From Candidatus Electrothrix communis (lineage in GTDB: Bacteria; Desulfobacterota; Desulfobulbia; Desulfobulbales; Desulfobulbaceae), in contig CP130629.1 in NCBI GenBank assembly GCA_030644725.1, positions 4,107,501 through 4,171,500 on the forward strand: a DNA stretch of 64,000 nt, given 5' to 3'. Below are positions 6,426-15,500 of this stretch, one piece after another. The number at the start of each line of letters is the position of its first letter. Within the stretch, counting starts at the first letter, position 1. Under the pieces are notes generated by a model. It worked only from the letters and a program-made list of their open reading frames with translations, made no database searches and was not told the DNA's origin. The translations under genes and the position numbers were made by a program.

Positions 6426-8228
6426 CTAAAGATCTACCGGATTGCTGAAAATATCTCGTCCCAAATCAGCCTCGATAAATCGTTGTGCAAAAAATTCTCC
6501 TGCATAGTTGTTTATATGAAACGTATCAAGAAATAAAGCAATGTTGTCATGGGAACATATATAGTCACCATTGTTATTTTTTTGAAGTTCATAAATGTTT
6601 ATGCTTTTAGCGTTTAAGTCATTGAGAACACTGTCAATGACTGCATAGCCTTTGTCTGTAGTATATGGTTTTTGAACTATACATTTAAATGCATTATCCT
6701 TGTCATCGACAAAGAGATTATTAAATCTAAATGTTTGTTTTTTATCGATGGTGTTATTATATTTGGCTCCTTGGACAAATATAATTTGGGTATGCTCGGA
6801 AAGTTCTTTATATTCTTCGATAAGACTATCTCTAGTCGCACCCAACCATGGATAATATAATATTAAATAATCATACTTTTCTTCTATAATGGTTTGATAG
6901 AGCTTGTCAGTTTTTATTTTATCTCCAAAAACGTAGTAGAAAGAAGATTTTACATTGTAGTGAGCAGTTATTTGATCGAGAAGAATAAGCCCGCCACTAC
7001 GAACAAAGGAATTGCCGAGTACTAAGGCTGTTCTCGTCTTGTTATTTGTTTTTGTACTGGAGCAGTTTGTTACCAGTTCTCCTTTGCGATTTAAGCATCC
7101 TTTGTACTTGTTGCTAACATTTAAGTTAGCCATATCTGAATAATATAACAAAGGGTTTAGGGTCATTTTTGCGTAAAATGAATTGATAATTGGAATGTCA
7201 ATTGTTCGATTCTTCTTGTAATATACGATGAGGAGTAAAAGCGCTAACGGTAATATTATAAATAATATACTATAGTTACCATAGTTCTTTGCTGCAAATT
7301 TTCTCTCTATTGCAGAGTATGAAAAGAAAGATAATACTAATACGGTAGTTATTAATAGACTGATATTGAGAATGTTGGGTTCCGTACCACAATGATGGAA
7401 AAATAAAAATAATGGGTAGTGCCACAGGTAAATTGAATATGATATCAATCCGATAAATATAAATGGTTTATATCTTTTTTCAGTGCCTATGTCACCAAAA
7501 AGAAGCGCTATCATGGCTAAAGATACGACTGCAATATTGTGATAATTTGGATATGTTGTTATGTCCAAATCAACAAAGCTCAATAGTACAAGAGATAATA
7601 ATGATGTGAAAAATATAGAGTTATTTGGTTTTACTTTGCCACTTAAGAGGTAAGCTAAGGCTCCAGAACTAAATGCCAGTATTCGTCCTAATGAATGATA
7701 ATAACTTAAATTTAATGAAAGTGTTAGGGTGGAAAGAGCTACTAATCCTATAGTAACAGGAAGAATATATTTTTTAATTTTATTGCTTAACATTAACAAT
7801 GGAAAAAATATATAAAACTGAAGCTCTATTGCGATGCTCCAAAAATGAAGTAAGTAATTATTATTATTGTCTCCGAAATAATCTAAGTTTATTTTTTCTG
7901 CTTTAAAGTTTGAGGTGAAGGCTATGGTGTCTCTGAACATTTGCAATGTTTCTACTTCAAGATATTCAATGAGTGAAAGAGAAAATATTACTGTCAACGC
8001 AACAAAGAGAAGCGCTGGGTATATTCTCATTATTCTTTTTATATAGAATTTTTTTAAGCTTTGAACTCCATTTATTCTTTTTAAAGAAATTAAAGATATA
8101 AGATAGCCCGATATAACGAAAAAAATGTCAACTCCGATGTGTCCGGATATCAAAAGTTTATTGTTAAAATGAAATATAAGCACAATTGCTACCGCAACTG
8201 ACCTCATAATTGTTATATGGTTGAGCAA
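6426..8228 (-). CDS. OafA/YrhL-type membrane acyltransferase with C-terminal SGNH-like domain
   Basis: 600 aa. Residues 1-340 form the acyltransferase-3 domain with about ten membrane segments; catalytic His in VLIFHFNNKL and the motif GVDIFFVISGYLIS are present. After a further helix near 330, a periplasmic SGNH-like region begins with ALVLGNSFVRSG and ends with LDTFHINNYAGEFFAQ, giving Ser and Asp/His candidates. Such proteins O-acetylate surface polysaccharide or lipopolysaccharide. The proposed TTG start has AAAAGGA eight bases upstream; an internal ATG at the MRSVAVA position is the alternative. The gene is much more AT-rich than its neighbours, which suggests recent acquisition. Confidence 0.9.
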   Translation of the reverse strand: MLNHITIMRSVAVAIVLIFHFNNKLLISGHIGVDIFFVISGYLISLISLKRINGVQSLKKFYIKRIMRIYPALLFVALTVIFSLSLIEYLEVETLQMFRDTIAFTSNFKAEKINLDYFGDNNNNYLLHFWSIAIELQFYIFFPLLMLSNKIKKYILPVTIGLVALSTLTLSLNLSYYHSLGRILAFSSGALAYLLSGKVKPNNSIFFTSLLSLVLLSFVDLDITTYPNYHNIAVVSLAMIALLFGDIGTEKRYKPFIFIGLISYSIYLWHYPLFLFFHHCGTEPNILNISLLITTVLVLSFFSYSAIERKFAAKNYGNYSILFIILPLALLLLIVYYKKNRTIDIPIINSFYAKMTLNPLLYYSDMANLNVSNKYKGCLNRKGELVTNCSSTKTNNKTRTALVLGNSFVRSGGLILLDQITAHYNVKSSFYYVFGDKIKTDKLYQTIIEEKYDYLILYYPWLGATRDSLIEEYKELSEHTQIIFVQGAKYNNTIDKKQTFRFNNLFVDDKDNAFKCIVQKPYTTDKGYAVIDSVLNDLNAKSINIYELQKNNNGDYICSHDNIALFLDTFHINNYAGEFFAQRFIEADLGRDIFSNPVDL

Positions 8229-8485
8229 GATATATCCTTTTAAACTTTTATTTTCATTCTTAACACCAAGAAAAAAACAAACGATGCCATCTCGATCATG
8301 AAATCGAGATGGCCAAATTTTAACAACCGGAAAGCATAGCCGATTACTCCCTACCCGTCAATGAAACTGCATGCTTATGTTCTGGAAAAAAGATGATTTT
8401 TGCGGTTATCTATGCTATACACGATACATGTTGTAAAATTAGGATATTGTGCGTACTCAAACATCTACATTCAACCTGATGCGAA
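8229..8485. promoter_or_regulatory. Divergent intergenic region with perfect 11-bp hairpin
   Basis: The gap separates the leftward acyltransferase and the rightward SDR gene. At 8286-8313 GCCATCTCGAT and ATCGAGATGGC form a perfect stem with a 6-base loop. On the minus strand it is followed by a T-rich stretch, so it could be an attenuator in front of the acyltransferase, or an operator shared by both genes. Promoter boxes are not clear. Confidence 0.4.
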
Positions 8486-9688
8486 ATGACGCAGGACTTA
8501 CAGAAAAAACGACGTCATCTTGGCGTGCTTATCGGCGGCTCCGGTTTGATCGGCGGTACCCTTGCCCATTATTTTAAGATCAAGACCCCGGAGGAGTTTG
8601 ACATCCGGGCTCCGAGCTCCAAGAAGCTCTCTATCAGAAATTCTCAGGATATCGTTGCCTACCTGCAACGGGTGCAACCGGATTTTGTTATTAATGCCGC
8701 TATGGCCTCCCTGGATTCAGATGCCCAGCTGGCTTTTGAAATCAACTATCTCGGCAGTGTGAACCTCGCTCGGGCCTGCTCCGCCCTGAATATTTCCTAC
8801 ATCCACATGAGTTCCGCCGCTGTTCTGCCGCATGGAGAAAGTCTTACCGAAGAAGATCGACTCTGCCTGAAATCCAATATGACGAATTATGCCAAATCCA
8901 AACTCATGGCAGAAACGACGTTGGAGTATATGGGAGAAACCCAGGGGCTTGATTACACAATCGTTCGCGTGGGTATCGTGTACGGCGAGCATGATCATAA
9001 AATCCAGGGCTTCCATCGCCTGCTCTTTACCATTGCCGATGAATCCATGCCCTTTCTCTTCACCAAAAGAAAGGTGAAGCATTCGCACACCAACGCCAAT
9101 AAGCTTCCTTATTTTATCCATCATATCCTGACCCATCGAGAAGAGTTTTCCCGGCAGACCTATCACTTCGTCGATAAGGAATCTGTGGCCTTTGATGACC
9201 TGGCTCTGACCATCAGGGCCTATCTTGAGCTCAAAAAACCACGAGAGATATATGTACCCTACTCCTTTGTGCGGATAGGGAAGTTTTTTTTAGAACGGCT
9301 TGCCAGTTTTCTCAGCTGGTTTGGCATTGCGGCCCGTCTGCCGCCGGAATACATGTTTTTGAAAGATGTTTACAAGTCCCAGACCCTGTCGAGGGAAAAA
9401 CTGGAACAGTCAAGTTTTGTTGATCCGGCACCGAAGGAAAATATCTATACCCGGCTGCCCAGTCTGGTGGTGTATTATCTGACCCGCTGGGGTCATCTCA
9501 ACCTGATTACTCGCTATAAAAACGAATTTTTCGCCGATGATTTGGAGGAAGATTTTCTCTATCACCCTGAAGAATTATTAAGGAGTGTCCACGCGGATTC
9601 AATAACGCCTTTTGCGGAATTGCAGGAGACCGAGATCAAGAATGAGAACGAAATCAATGGCGAGGACTCATCGAACTGGACGAGCTGA
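8486..9688 (+). CDS. Extended SDR, RmlD/NAD-dependent sugar epimerase-reductase-like
   Basis: 400 aa. Rossmann nucleotide-binding motif GGSGLIGGTL near residue 17-26, DFVINAAMAS, the active-site YAKSK near residue 140 (SDR YxxxK) and IVRVGIVYGEHDHK fit an extended short-chain dehydrogenase of the RmlD/epimerase group, acting on a nucleotide sugar. The C-terminal 150 residues are charged and not typical of RmlD (usual length about 290-300), so substrate cannot be named. It diverges from the surface-polysaccharide acyltransferase, which hints at a common role in cell-surface glycan synthesis. Confidence 0.8.
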   Translation: MTQDLQKKRRHLGVLIGGSGLIGGTLAHYFKIKTPEEFDIRAPSSKKLSIRNSQDIVAYLQRVQPDFVINAAMASLDSDAQLAFEINYLGSVNLARACSALNISYIHMSSAAVLPHGESLTEEDRLCLKSNMTNYAKSKLMAETTLEYMGETQGLDYTIVRVGIVYGEHDHKIQGFHRLLFTIADESMPFLFTKRKVKHSHTNANKLPYFIHHILTHREEFSRQTYHFVDKESVAFDDLALTIRAYLELKKPREIYVPYSFVRIGKFFLERLASFLSWFGIAARLPPEYMFLKDVYKSQTLSREKLEQSSFVDPAPKENIYTRLPSLVVYYLTRWGHLNLITRYKNEFFADDLEEDFLYHPEELLRSVHADSITPFAELQETEIKNENEINGEDSSNWTS

Positions 9689-9694
9689 TGCCTG

Positions 9695-9722
9695 TAAGGG
9701 CACGGCACGCCGTGCCCCTACG
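9695..9722. repeat. GTAGGGGC-type palindrome
   Basis: Near-perfect stem GGGCACGGC/GCCGTGCCC (9698-9706, 9709-9717) followed by CCTACGG. A close relative lies at 32926-32955. It sits just behind the SDR gene. Confidence 0.75.
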
Positions 9723-9777
9723 GCATCCGGTATAACCGGAAGACAAGGGAGTAACGGAGGCTTGGCCGCAAGAATGC

Positions 9778-11598
9778 ATGATCTATAATAATCTGATATA
9801 TTTTTTGGCGGTAATTTTTGTCATTTCTACCGCCGCAGCACCGGAGCAGCCTTGGCTGGCTCCCTGGCTCGGCCTGCCTCTGTTCGCCCTGCTGTTGCTT
9901 TCCTTTTCTTTTCTTGCTGGCAAACTCTTCGCCCCTCCCCTATGTATCAGTTCTAAAAGATATTTTTCTGCGGAAAAGAAGGCTTCTCTCCTTGCCACGG
10001 TTCTGTTTATTGGCTCTTTTTTTGCCTTTGATCTGAAGTATTATACACAGTCCCTGTCCTTCAATAATACTCTGCCGACCTTGGCAAACCTGTTCGGCCT
10101 GCTGCTCTTTTTTTGTTTTCTCACCCTGATGTGGCTCCGGGCCCTGCCGAGCTACCGGCGTATCTTCAACAGTATTGTTTCTCCGAGTGATTTTGTCCTC
10201 AATAATATACGAACAAATCTGACCATTATTCTTCCCTGGCTGATTCTGTCTTTTTTTCTCGACCTGCTGAATATACTCCCTTTGTCCGGGATGGAGAATT
10301 GGCTAGGAGCCCCTTGGGGCGACCTTTTGTTTTTTCTGTTCTTTTTTGTTCTGCTGGCCCTGCTCTTTCCCCCTGTAATACGCCGTCTCTGGGGATGTAT
10401 TCCTATGGAGCCCGGACCGCTGCGCCATGGTATCGAAAGATTTTGTCGCAACCAGAATTTTTCTTCCGAGATCCTCTATTGGCCTCTGTTTGAAGGGAAA
10501 ATGATAACAGCCGGGGTCATGGGCATTGTGCCGAGATTCAGGTATCTCCTTCTGACACCTGCCCTGTTATCTGCTCTGGATCAGGAAGAACTGGAAGCGG
10601 TTCTTGCTCATGAAATCGGCCATGTGAAGAAATATCACCTGATCCTTTATCTCCTGCTTTTTTTTGGTTTCACGCTGCTCGCTGAAGCAATGTCTGAGCC
10701 GCTCCACCTCCTTTTGCTCAATAATGACTGGTTTTATCGCCTGCTGATTTGGTCGCAGATTTCCGGCGATAAGGTGCTGTTTTTTTTTGAAGCAGCAATT
10801 GTCTTTCTGTTTATGCTGCTCTATTTTCGTTTTTTATTCGGCTATTTTAGCAGGAATTTTGAACGACAGGCTGATCTCTATGTGTTCAAAGCGCAAAAAA
10901 CGGCCTTTCCCTTGATTCGTTCTTTTGAAAAAATTGCAGCTATGAGCGGCAATACCCGTCATAAGAAGAACTGGCATCATTTCGGAATCGGAGAACGGAT
11001 TGCTTTTTTGGAAAAATGTGAGAATCATCAAAGGAATATTCGGCTGCACGACTGGAAGGTCTCTTGCAGTCTTGCTGTATATGTTTTCTTGATCAGTGCG
11101 GGCTCCTGGTCATTGCACCATCTGGATAGGGAGAGCCTCTATGACAGCTCTCAGACACATTATGCAAAGGTGGTTCTTGAGGTGCTTGGGGAGAAAATAC
11201 AACAGGAGCCGGAAAGCAGTCGCTGGTTTAAATGGTTTGGTGATTTGATGGTAAAAAATGGGAAGGAATTAGCAGCTCTCCAGGCCTATGAAAAGGCGGT
11301 TGCGTCCCCTCCTGTTTCTCCAGAACTTGCCAATAATATGGCCTGGCTGCTTTTGACGGCCAAAGACCGTAGCCTGCGTGATCCTGTCAGGGCCTTGGCC
11401 TTGGCCCGTTCAGCTGCTCGGTTTTCTGAGCAAGGATATATTTTGGATACCTTGGCCACCGCCTTATGGGCTAATGGAAAGGTGCGGGAGGCTGTTGCCG
11501 CTGCAAGGAAAGCTGCTGAAATCGATGGGGAGGGCCTTGCCTATTATCAGCAGAGAATGGATACATTTCGACAGGAATCCTGGGGGCAAGAAGAGTGA
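9778..11598 (+). CDS. M48-family membrane metalloprotease with TPR-like C-terminus
   Basis: 606 aa. Several hydrophobic segments occupy residues 1-200. The zinc site follows: AHEIGHVKKYH (HExxH, first His near residue 278) and, after more membrane helices, NFERQADLYVF whose Glu/Asp is the expected third ligand region of M48 (Ste24/HtpX clan). Residues from about 450 lose hydrophobicity and show TPR-like helices (AALQAYEKAVASPPVSPELANNMAWLL). The active site probably faces the cytoplasmic membrane interface and works in membrane protein quality control. The TPR tail resembles that of BepA-like proteases but the N-terminal membrane part does not. An ACGGAGG lies 17 bases before ATG 9778, rather far. 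Confidence 0.85.
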   Translation: MIYNNLIYFLAVIFVISTAAAPEQPWLAPWLGLPLFALLLLSFSFLAGKLFAPPLCISSKRYFSAEKKASLLATVLFIGSFFAFDLKYYTQSLSFNNTLPTLANLFGLLLFFCFLTLMWLRALPSYRRIFNSIVSPSDFVLNNIRTNLTIILPWLILSFFLDLLNILPLSGMENWLGAPWGDLLFFLFFFVLLALLFPPVIRRLWGCIPMEPGPLRHGIERFCRNQNFSSEILYWPLFEGKMITAGVMGIVPRFRYLLLTPALLSALDQEELEAVLAHEIGHVKKYHLILYLLLFFGFTLLAEAMSEPLHLLLLNNDWFYRLLIWSQISGDKVLFFFEAAIVFLFMLLYFRFLFGYFSRNFERQADLYVFKAQKTAFPLIRSFEKIAAMSGNTRHKKNWHHFGIGERIAFLEKCENHQRNIRLHDWKVSCSLAVYVFLISAGSWSLHHLDRESLYDSSQTHYAKVVLEVLGEKIQQEPESSRWFKWFGDLMVKNGKELAALQAYEKAVASPPVSPELANNMAWLLLTAKDRSLRDPVRALALARSAARFSEQGYILDTLATALWANGKVREAVAAARKAAEIDGEGLAYYQQRMDTFRQESWGQEE

Positions 11599-11645
11599 TT
11601 TTGCGCCGAATCGCATAAAAAACAACGGTTGTAATGGGTTGAGTT

Positions 11646-12557
11646 ATGATGAAAATCTCTTTGTTTTTTTTCTGTTTTTTCTTTTTTATAACCGGAGCTC
11701 CTCGGGCGGAGCTGGTGAACATCACGTCCTCAGAGGTCTACAGTCAGGTGATGCAGATCGATAAGGAGGTTGATCTGCTCAAGGAACATTTTGGCCTGCG
11801 GCGGGAGAAAAAAGCGGATATCTATCGCGGCAGTTTGCGTCCCAGGCATGTCTGGGAAAAGAGCTATGTTGTCCAGGTGCAGATCAATGTGTTACGCAAA
11901 AAATTCGGTTTACCCCGTAATCAACCCAATTCGATTGAGCCGGAGTTGAATCTCTCTCCCGCTCTGGTTTTTGAGCAGAGCCAGCGTTTACTGGCGGAAC
12001 TGCGCATTTTGAAAAAATGTTTGGGTATCACGGAGCAAGTCAGTGCGCCTGAGCAATTCAAGGGAAAACAGTCTATCGATATTTTTAACAGGCTGCATCA
12101 TATTTCCTGTCAGCTTGATGTGCTTAACCGTGAAGAGATTAATCCTAATTATGTCTTTGCAGAGGTTATGCGGATATATGAAGATGTTGTTGTTGTAATC
12201 AATAAGTTGCGGATTCGTGATTTAACCTACCCTCCGGGTAAAGAACAGGAGGTGACCCCGGCGGATTCGTTGACCGCAACCTTTGAGCTGGTGGCTGAGA
12301 TTCAGCGGCTGCAAAAAAATGCCAATATTGAGCGAACCGACTTTTCTATCTTTCAGAAGAAAGAACTAGTGCTGCCTTCAGATGTTTTTAATTTGGTGGG
12401 CATGGCCTTGGCAGAGTTGCAGACCATCAAGGCGTACATAGATCTAACCCAATCTGTGACCCCGCCAGCCGTTAGACATGAGAGGAAAACACCAAACGAT
12501 GTTCATCAGCTCCTGCGTTGGGTCACAAGAATACTGCGTCAGGTACGTCGGTTATAA
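11646..12557 (+). CDS. Exported protein built of about eight short helical repeats, unknown function
   Basis: 303 aa. A signal peptide (MMKISLFFFCFFFFITGAPRA) is followed by roughly eight degenerate units of 30-40 residues with the pattern P-x-x-V-F-x-x-x-x-x-x-x-E-(I/L)-x-x-L-(K/R)-x-x-x-(G/N)-(L/I). Examples are TSSEVYSQVMQIDKEVDLLK, SPALVFEQSQRLLAELRILK, NPNYVFAEVMRIYEDVVVVI and LPSDVFNLVGMALAELQTIK. I do not recognise a named family. It should be a periplasmic alpha-helical solenoid. The next gene starts 14 bp after its stop, so the two are probably co-transcribed, and it may be a periplasmic partner of the kinase sensor domain. Confidence 0.8.
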   Translation: MMKISLFFFCFFFFITGAPRAELVNITSSEVYSQVMQIDKEVDLLKEHFGLRREKKADIYRGSLRPRHVWEKSYVVQVQINVLRKKFGLPRNQPNSIEPELNLSPALVFEQSQRLLAELRILKKCLGITEQVSAPEQFKGKQSIDIFNRLHHISCQLDVLNREEINPNYVFAEVMRIYEDVVVVINKLRIRDLTYPPGKEQEVTPADSLTATFELVAEIQRLQKNANIERTDFSIFQKKELVLPSDVFNLVGMALAELQTIKAYIDLTQSVTPPAVRHERKTPNDVHQLLRWVTRILRQVRRL

Positions 12558-12570
12558 CGGAGGGAGGGTT

Positions 12571-15500
12571 ATGGAAAAAAAAGGGGGAATGTTAGGTGTT
12601 TTGGGCCTTGATCGCGTGGGTGTCGGAAAAAAGCTTATCTTTCTTGTCTATATATTAGTTATTTTCTCAATGACCACTGTTGCCTATTACGGGTATCAAC
12701 ATGCTGGTGCTGCTTATCGTGATAAGGCATTATCCGTTGCCAGTCTCGGTGTACGCGATACGGGCAGAAGTATCAGCGATTTTCTTCGCACCATTCCTGA
12801 TGACCTGTCTTTTGTTTCTTCATTTTATGCGATGAAGCGTTATCTGTATTGGCAGGATTTGGATGTCGAATATAAGAGCAGTGAGTGGAAGCATGCCACT
12901 GTGGAAACTTTTCGCTCGTTCCTGCTTTCCAAGGATTATTATTGTAAACTTCGTTTTATCGATGCCAAGGGGCATGAGCAGATTGTTCTCCGCCATAATA
13001 AAGAAAACGGCAGTGTTTTTACCGAACCAACGGATACTTTGCAGGATAAAGTTGATAAAGATTATTTTTTTGAATCCATCAAGCTCAGCCCAGAGGATTT
13101 TTATGTTTCTGAAATAAATCTCAATGAAGAGCAGGGGAAAGTTGAGAAACCCTATGTGCCGGTGATTCGTTTTGCCCGGTTGGTGGTCGGTGATAATCAG
13201 GTCTTTTACGGCGTGGCGGTGTTAAGTGTTTATGCTGATTCTTTTTTGCAGGGTATTACCAATAGAAATACAAATGGAAAGAGATATTTGATTTCGGGGG
13301 ACGGGCAATATTTATTGCATCCAGAACAGAAAAATTGGGAGTCTTTTTTAGGGGAGCATGTTCGTTTTAATCAGGAATTTCCAGGGGTCTATGCAAGGTT
13401 TTCAGGGCTGGAGAGAGGCGTTTTCAGCTTTGATGGAAAAGTCATCGGCTTTGAGCGGATCTATCCTCATCCGAATCATAGAGAGACATTTTGGATCCTC
13501 ATTGAAGTGATGGATGAAAATGTTGTTATGCAGCAGCTGGATCGTTTTGTTATGGCCTTTATCCTGATCTTTCTTGCAACAGTCCTGCTTGTCTTCTTGG
13601 CTACGCGTTATTTTGTTGGTGGTCTTATGGGGCCGCTGATTATTATCAACCGACAACTGCGGCAACTCAGTCTGGGGCAAGTGGATAAGGAAGAATTAGA
13701 CTATGCCGGAAAAGATGAAGTCGGCCAGATGATGCAATATACCGGCAAGCTGGTTAGGTATCTGGAGGATCTTTCTCGCCAGGCGGACAGGATTTCTGCC
13801 GGGAACTATACAGAGTCTGTCTCTATTCTCTCTGAGCAGGACAGGTTGGGTCATGCTGTGAATAACATGACCTTGATGATCAGGGAAAATAAGCGGAAAA
13901 ATGAGGAGCAAAGTTGGCTGGATCAGGGCACTGGCCAATTGGATAATCTGCTGCGCGGCGAACAGTCTGTTGAGGGGATGGCTGATAAAATCGTCACCTT
14001 TATATCCAACTATTTGCAGGCCGCTGTCGGGACGTTTTATGTGAGTGATGACGAGGGCGTTTTGTCCCTTTATGCCAGTTATGCATACAGAAACAGAAAA
14101 AATACGTCCAATAATTTTAAGCTGGGCGAGGGAATGGTGGGCCAGGCGGCTCTGGAAAAAAAATTAATTATTATCAGCGAAGTTCCAGAAAGATATCTTC
14201 GGGCCTGTTCGTCTGTCGGAGAATGCGAACCTGCCTGTCTGCTTATTGCCCCTTTTGTATATAATACTCAGGTGAAGGCGGTGCTTGAAATAGGCTCTTT
14301 TGTCGAGTTTACAGAGTTGCAGATTGATTTTGTTGAACAGATAGGAGAACGTGTCGGTATTGCTTTGAATACCGCTCAGTCCAGGGTCAGGATGCAGGAG
14401 GTTCTTCAGGTAACTCGACAACAGGCGGCAGAGCTGCAAGCCCAGCAGGATGAATTGCAGGCATCCAATGAAGAGCTGGAAGAACAAACTCAACGTATTC
14501 GGGCTTCTGAAGAAGAGTTGCAGGCCAACCAGGATCAACTGGTGGCAACGAATGCAGAGCTTGAAGAAAAAAATAACTCGCTGGGTCAACAAAAAAAGGC
14601 AATTGAACAGGCCAATGAGGCCTTGGTGAACTCTCGGAAAGAGATTGAACGCAAAGCGGCAGAGGTGGCCAGATCCAGTAAATATAAATCGGAATTTTTG
14701 GCCAATATGTCACATGAGTTACGCACTCCGCTTAATAGTCTGCTGTTACTTGCCCAGACGTTAGAGGTCAATAGGCAGGGTAATTTGACAGAGGACGATA
14801 TTGAAATGGTAAAGGTGATGCACCATAGCGGTGAAGAACTTCTTGCTTTGATTAATGATATCCTTGATCTTTCAAAAGTTGAAGCAGGTCATATGACCCT
14901 TGTCCTGGACCGTATTAAGGTGTCGGATTTTTTTGCGGAGCTTAACAGAAATTTTCGTCATCAGGCGGAACAAAAGGGCTTGGCTCTTCATTGTAATATT
15001 GCCGATGAGGTTCCGCAGTATATCAGCTCAGATCGACAAAGATTGGAGCAGATACTGAATAATCTTCTTTCCAATGCGGTGAAATTTACTGATCAAGGAG
15101 AAATAACAATGTCTGTCTCGCTGGTGCCGTTGGGTATTGATTTGCGCCGCCTTGATCTTTCTCCGGAGAACGCTCTTGCCGTGACTGTTCAGGACAGCGG
15201 TATCGGTATCCCTTTTGCCAAGCAACAGGTTGTTTTTGAGGCATTTAAGCAGGCGGACGGCGGTACGGCACGAAAATACGGCGGTACCGGCCTCGGGCTT
15301 TCCATCGCCCGGGATCTTGCCGACCTGCTCGGCGGCGAGATACACTTGGAAAGTAAAGAAGGGGAGGGGACGACGTTTACCTTGTATCTCCCGGTCCAAA
15401 AAGAGAATGGTGTCGTGCCGGACTGCATGGAAAAGGCACCAATCGTAGACATGTCGGTTGAAGATGATCGGCAGGGTTTGCAGGAAAACGACGACGTTGT

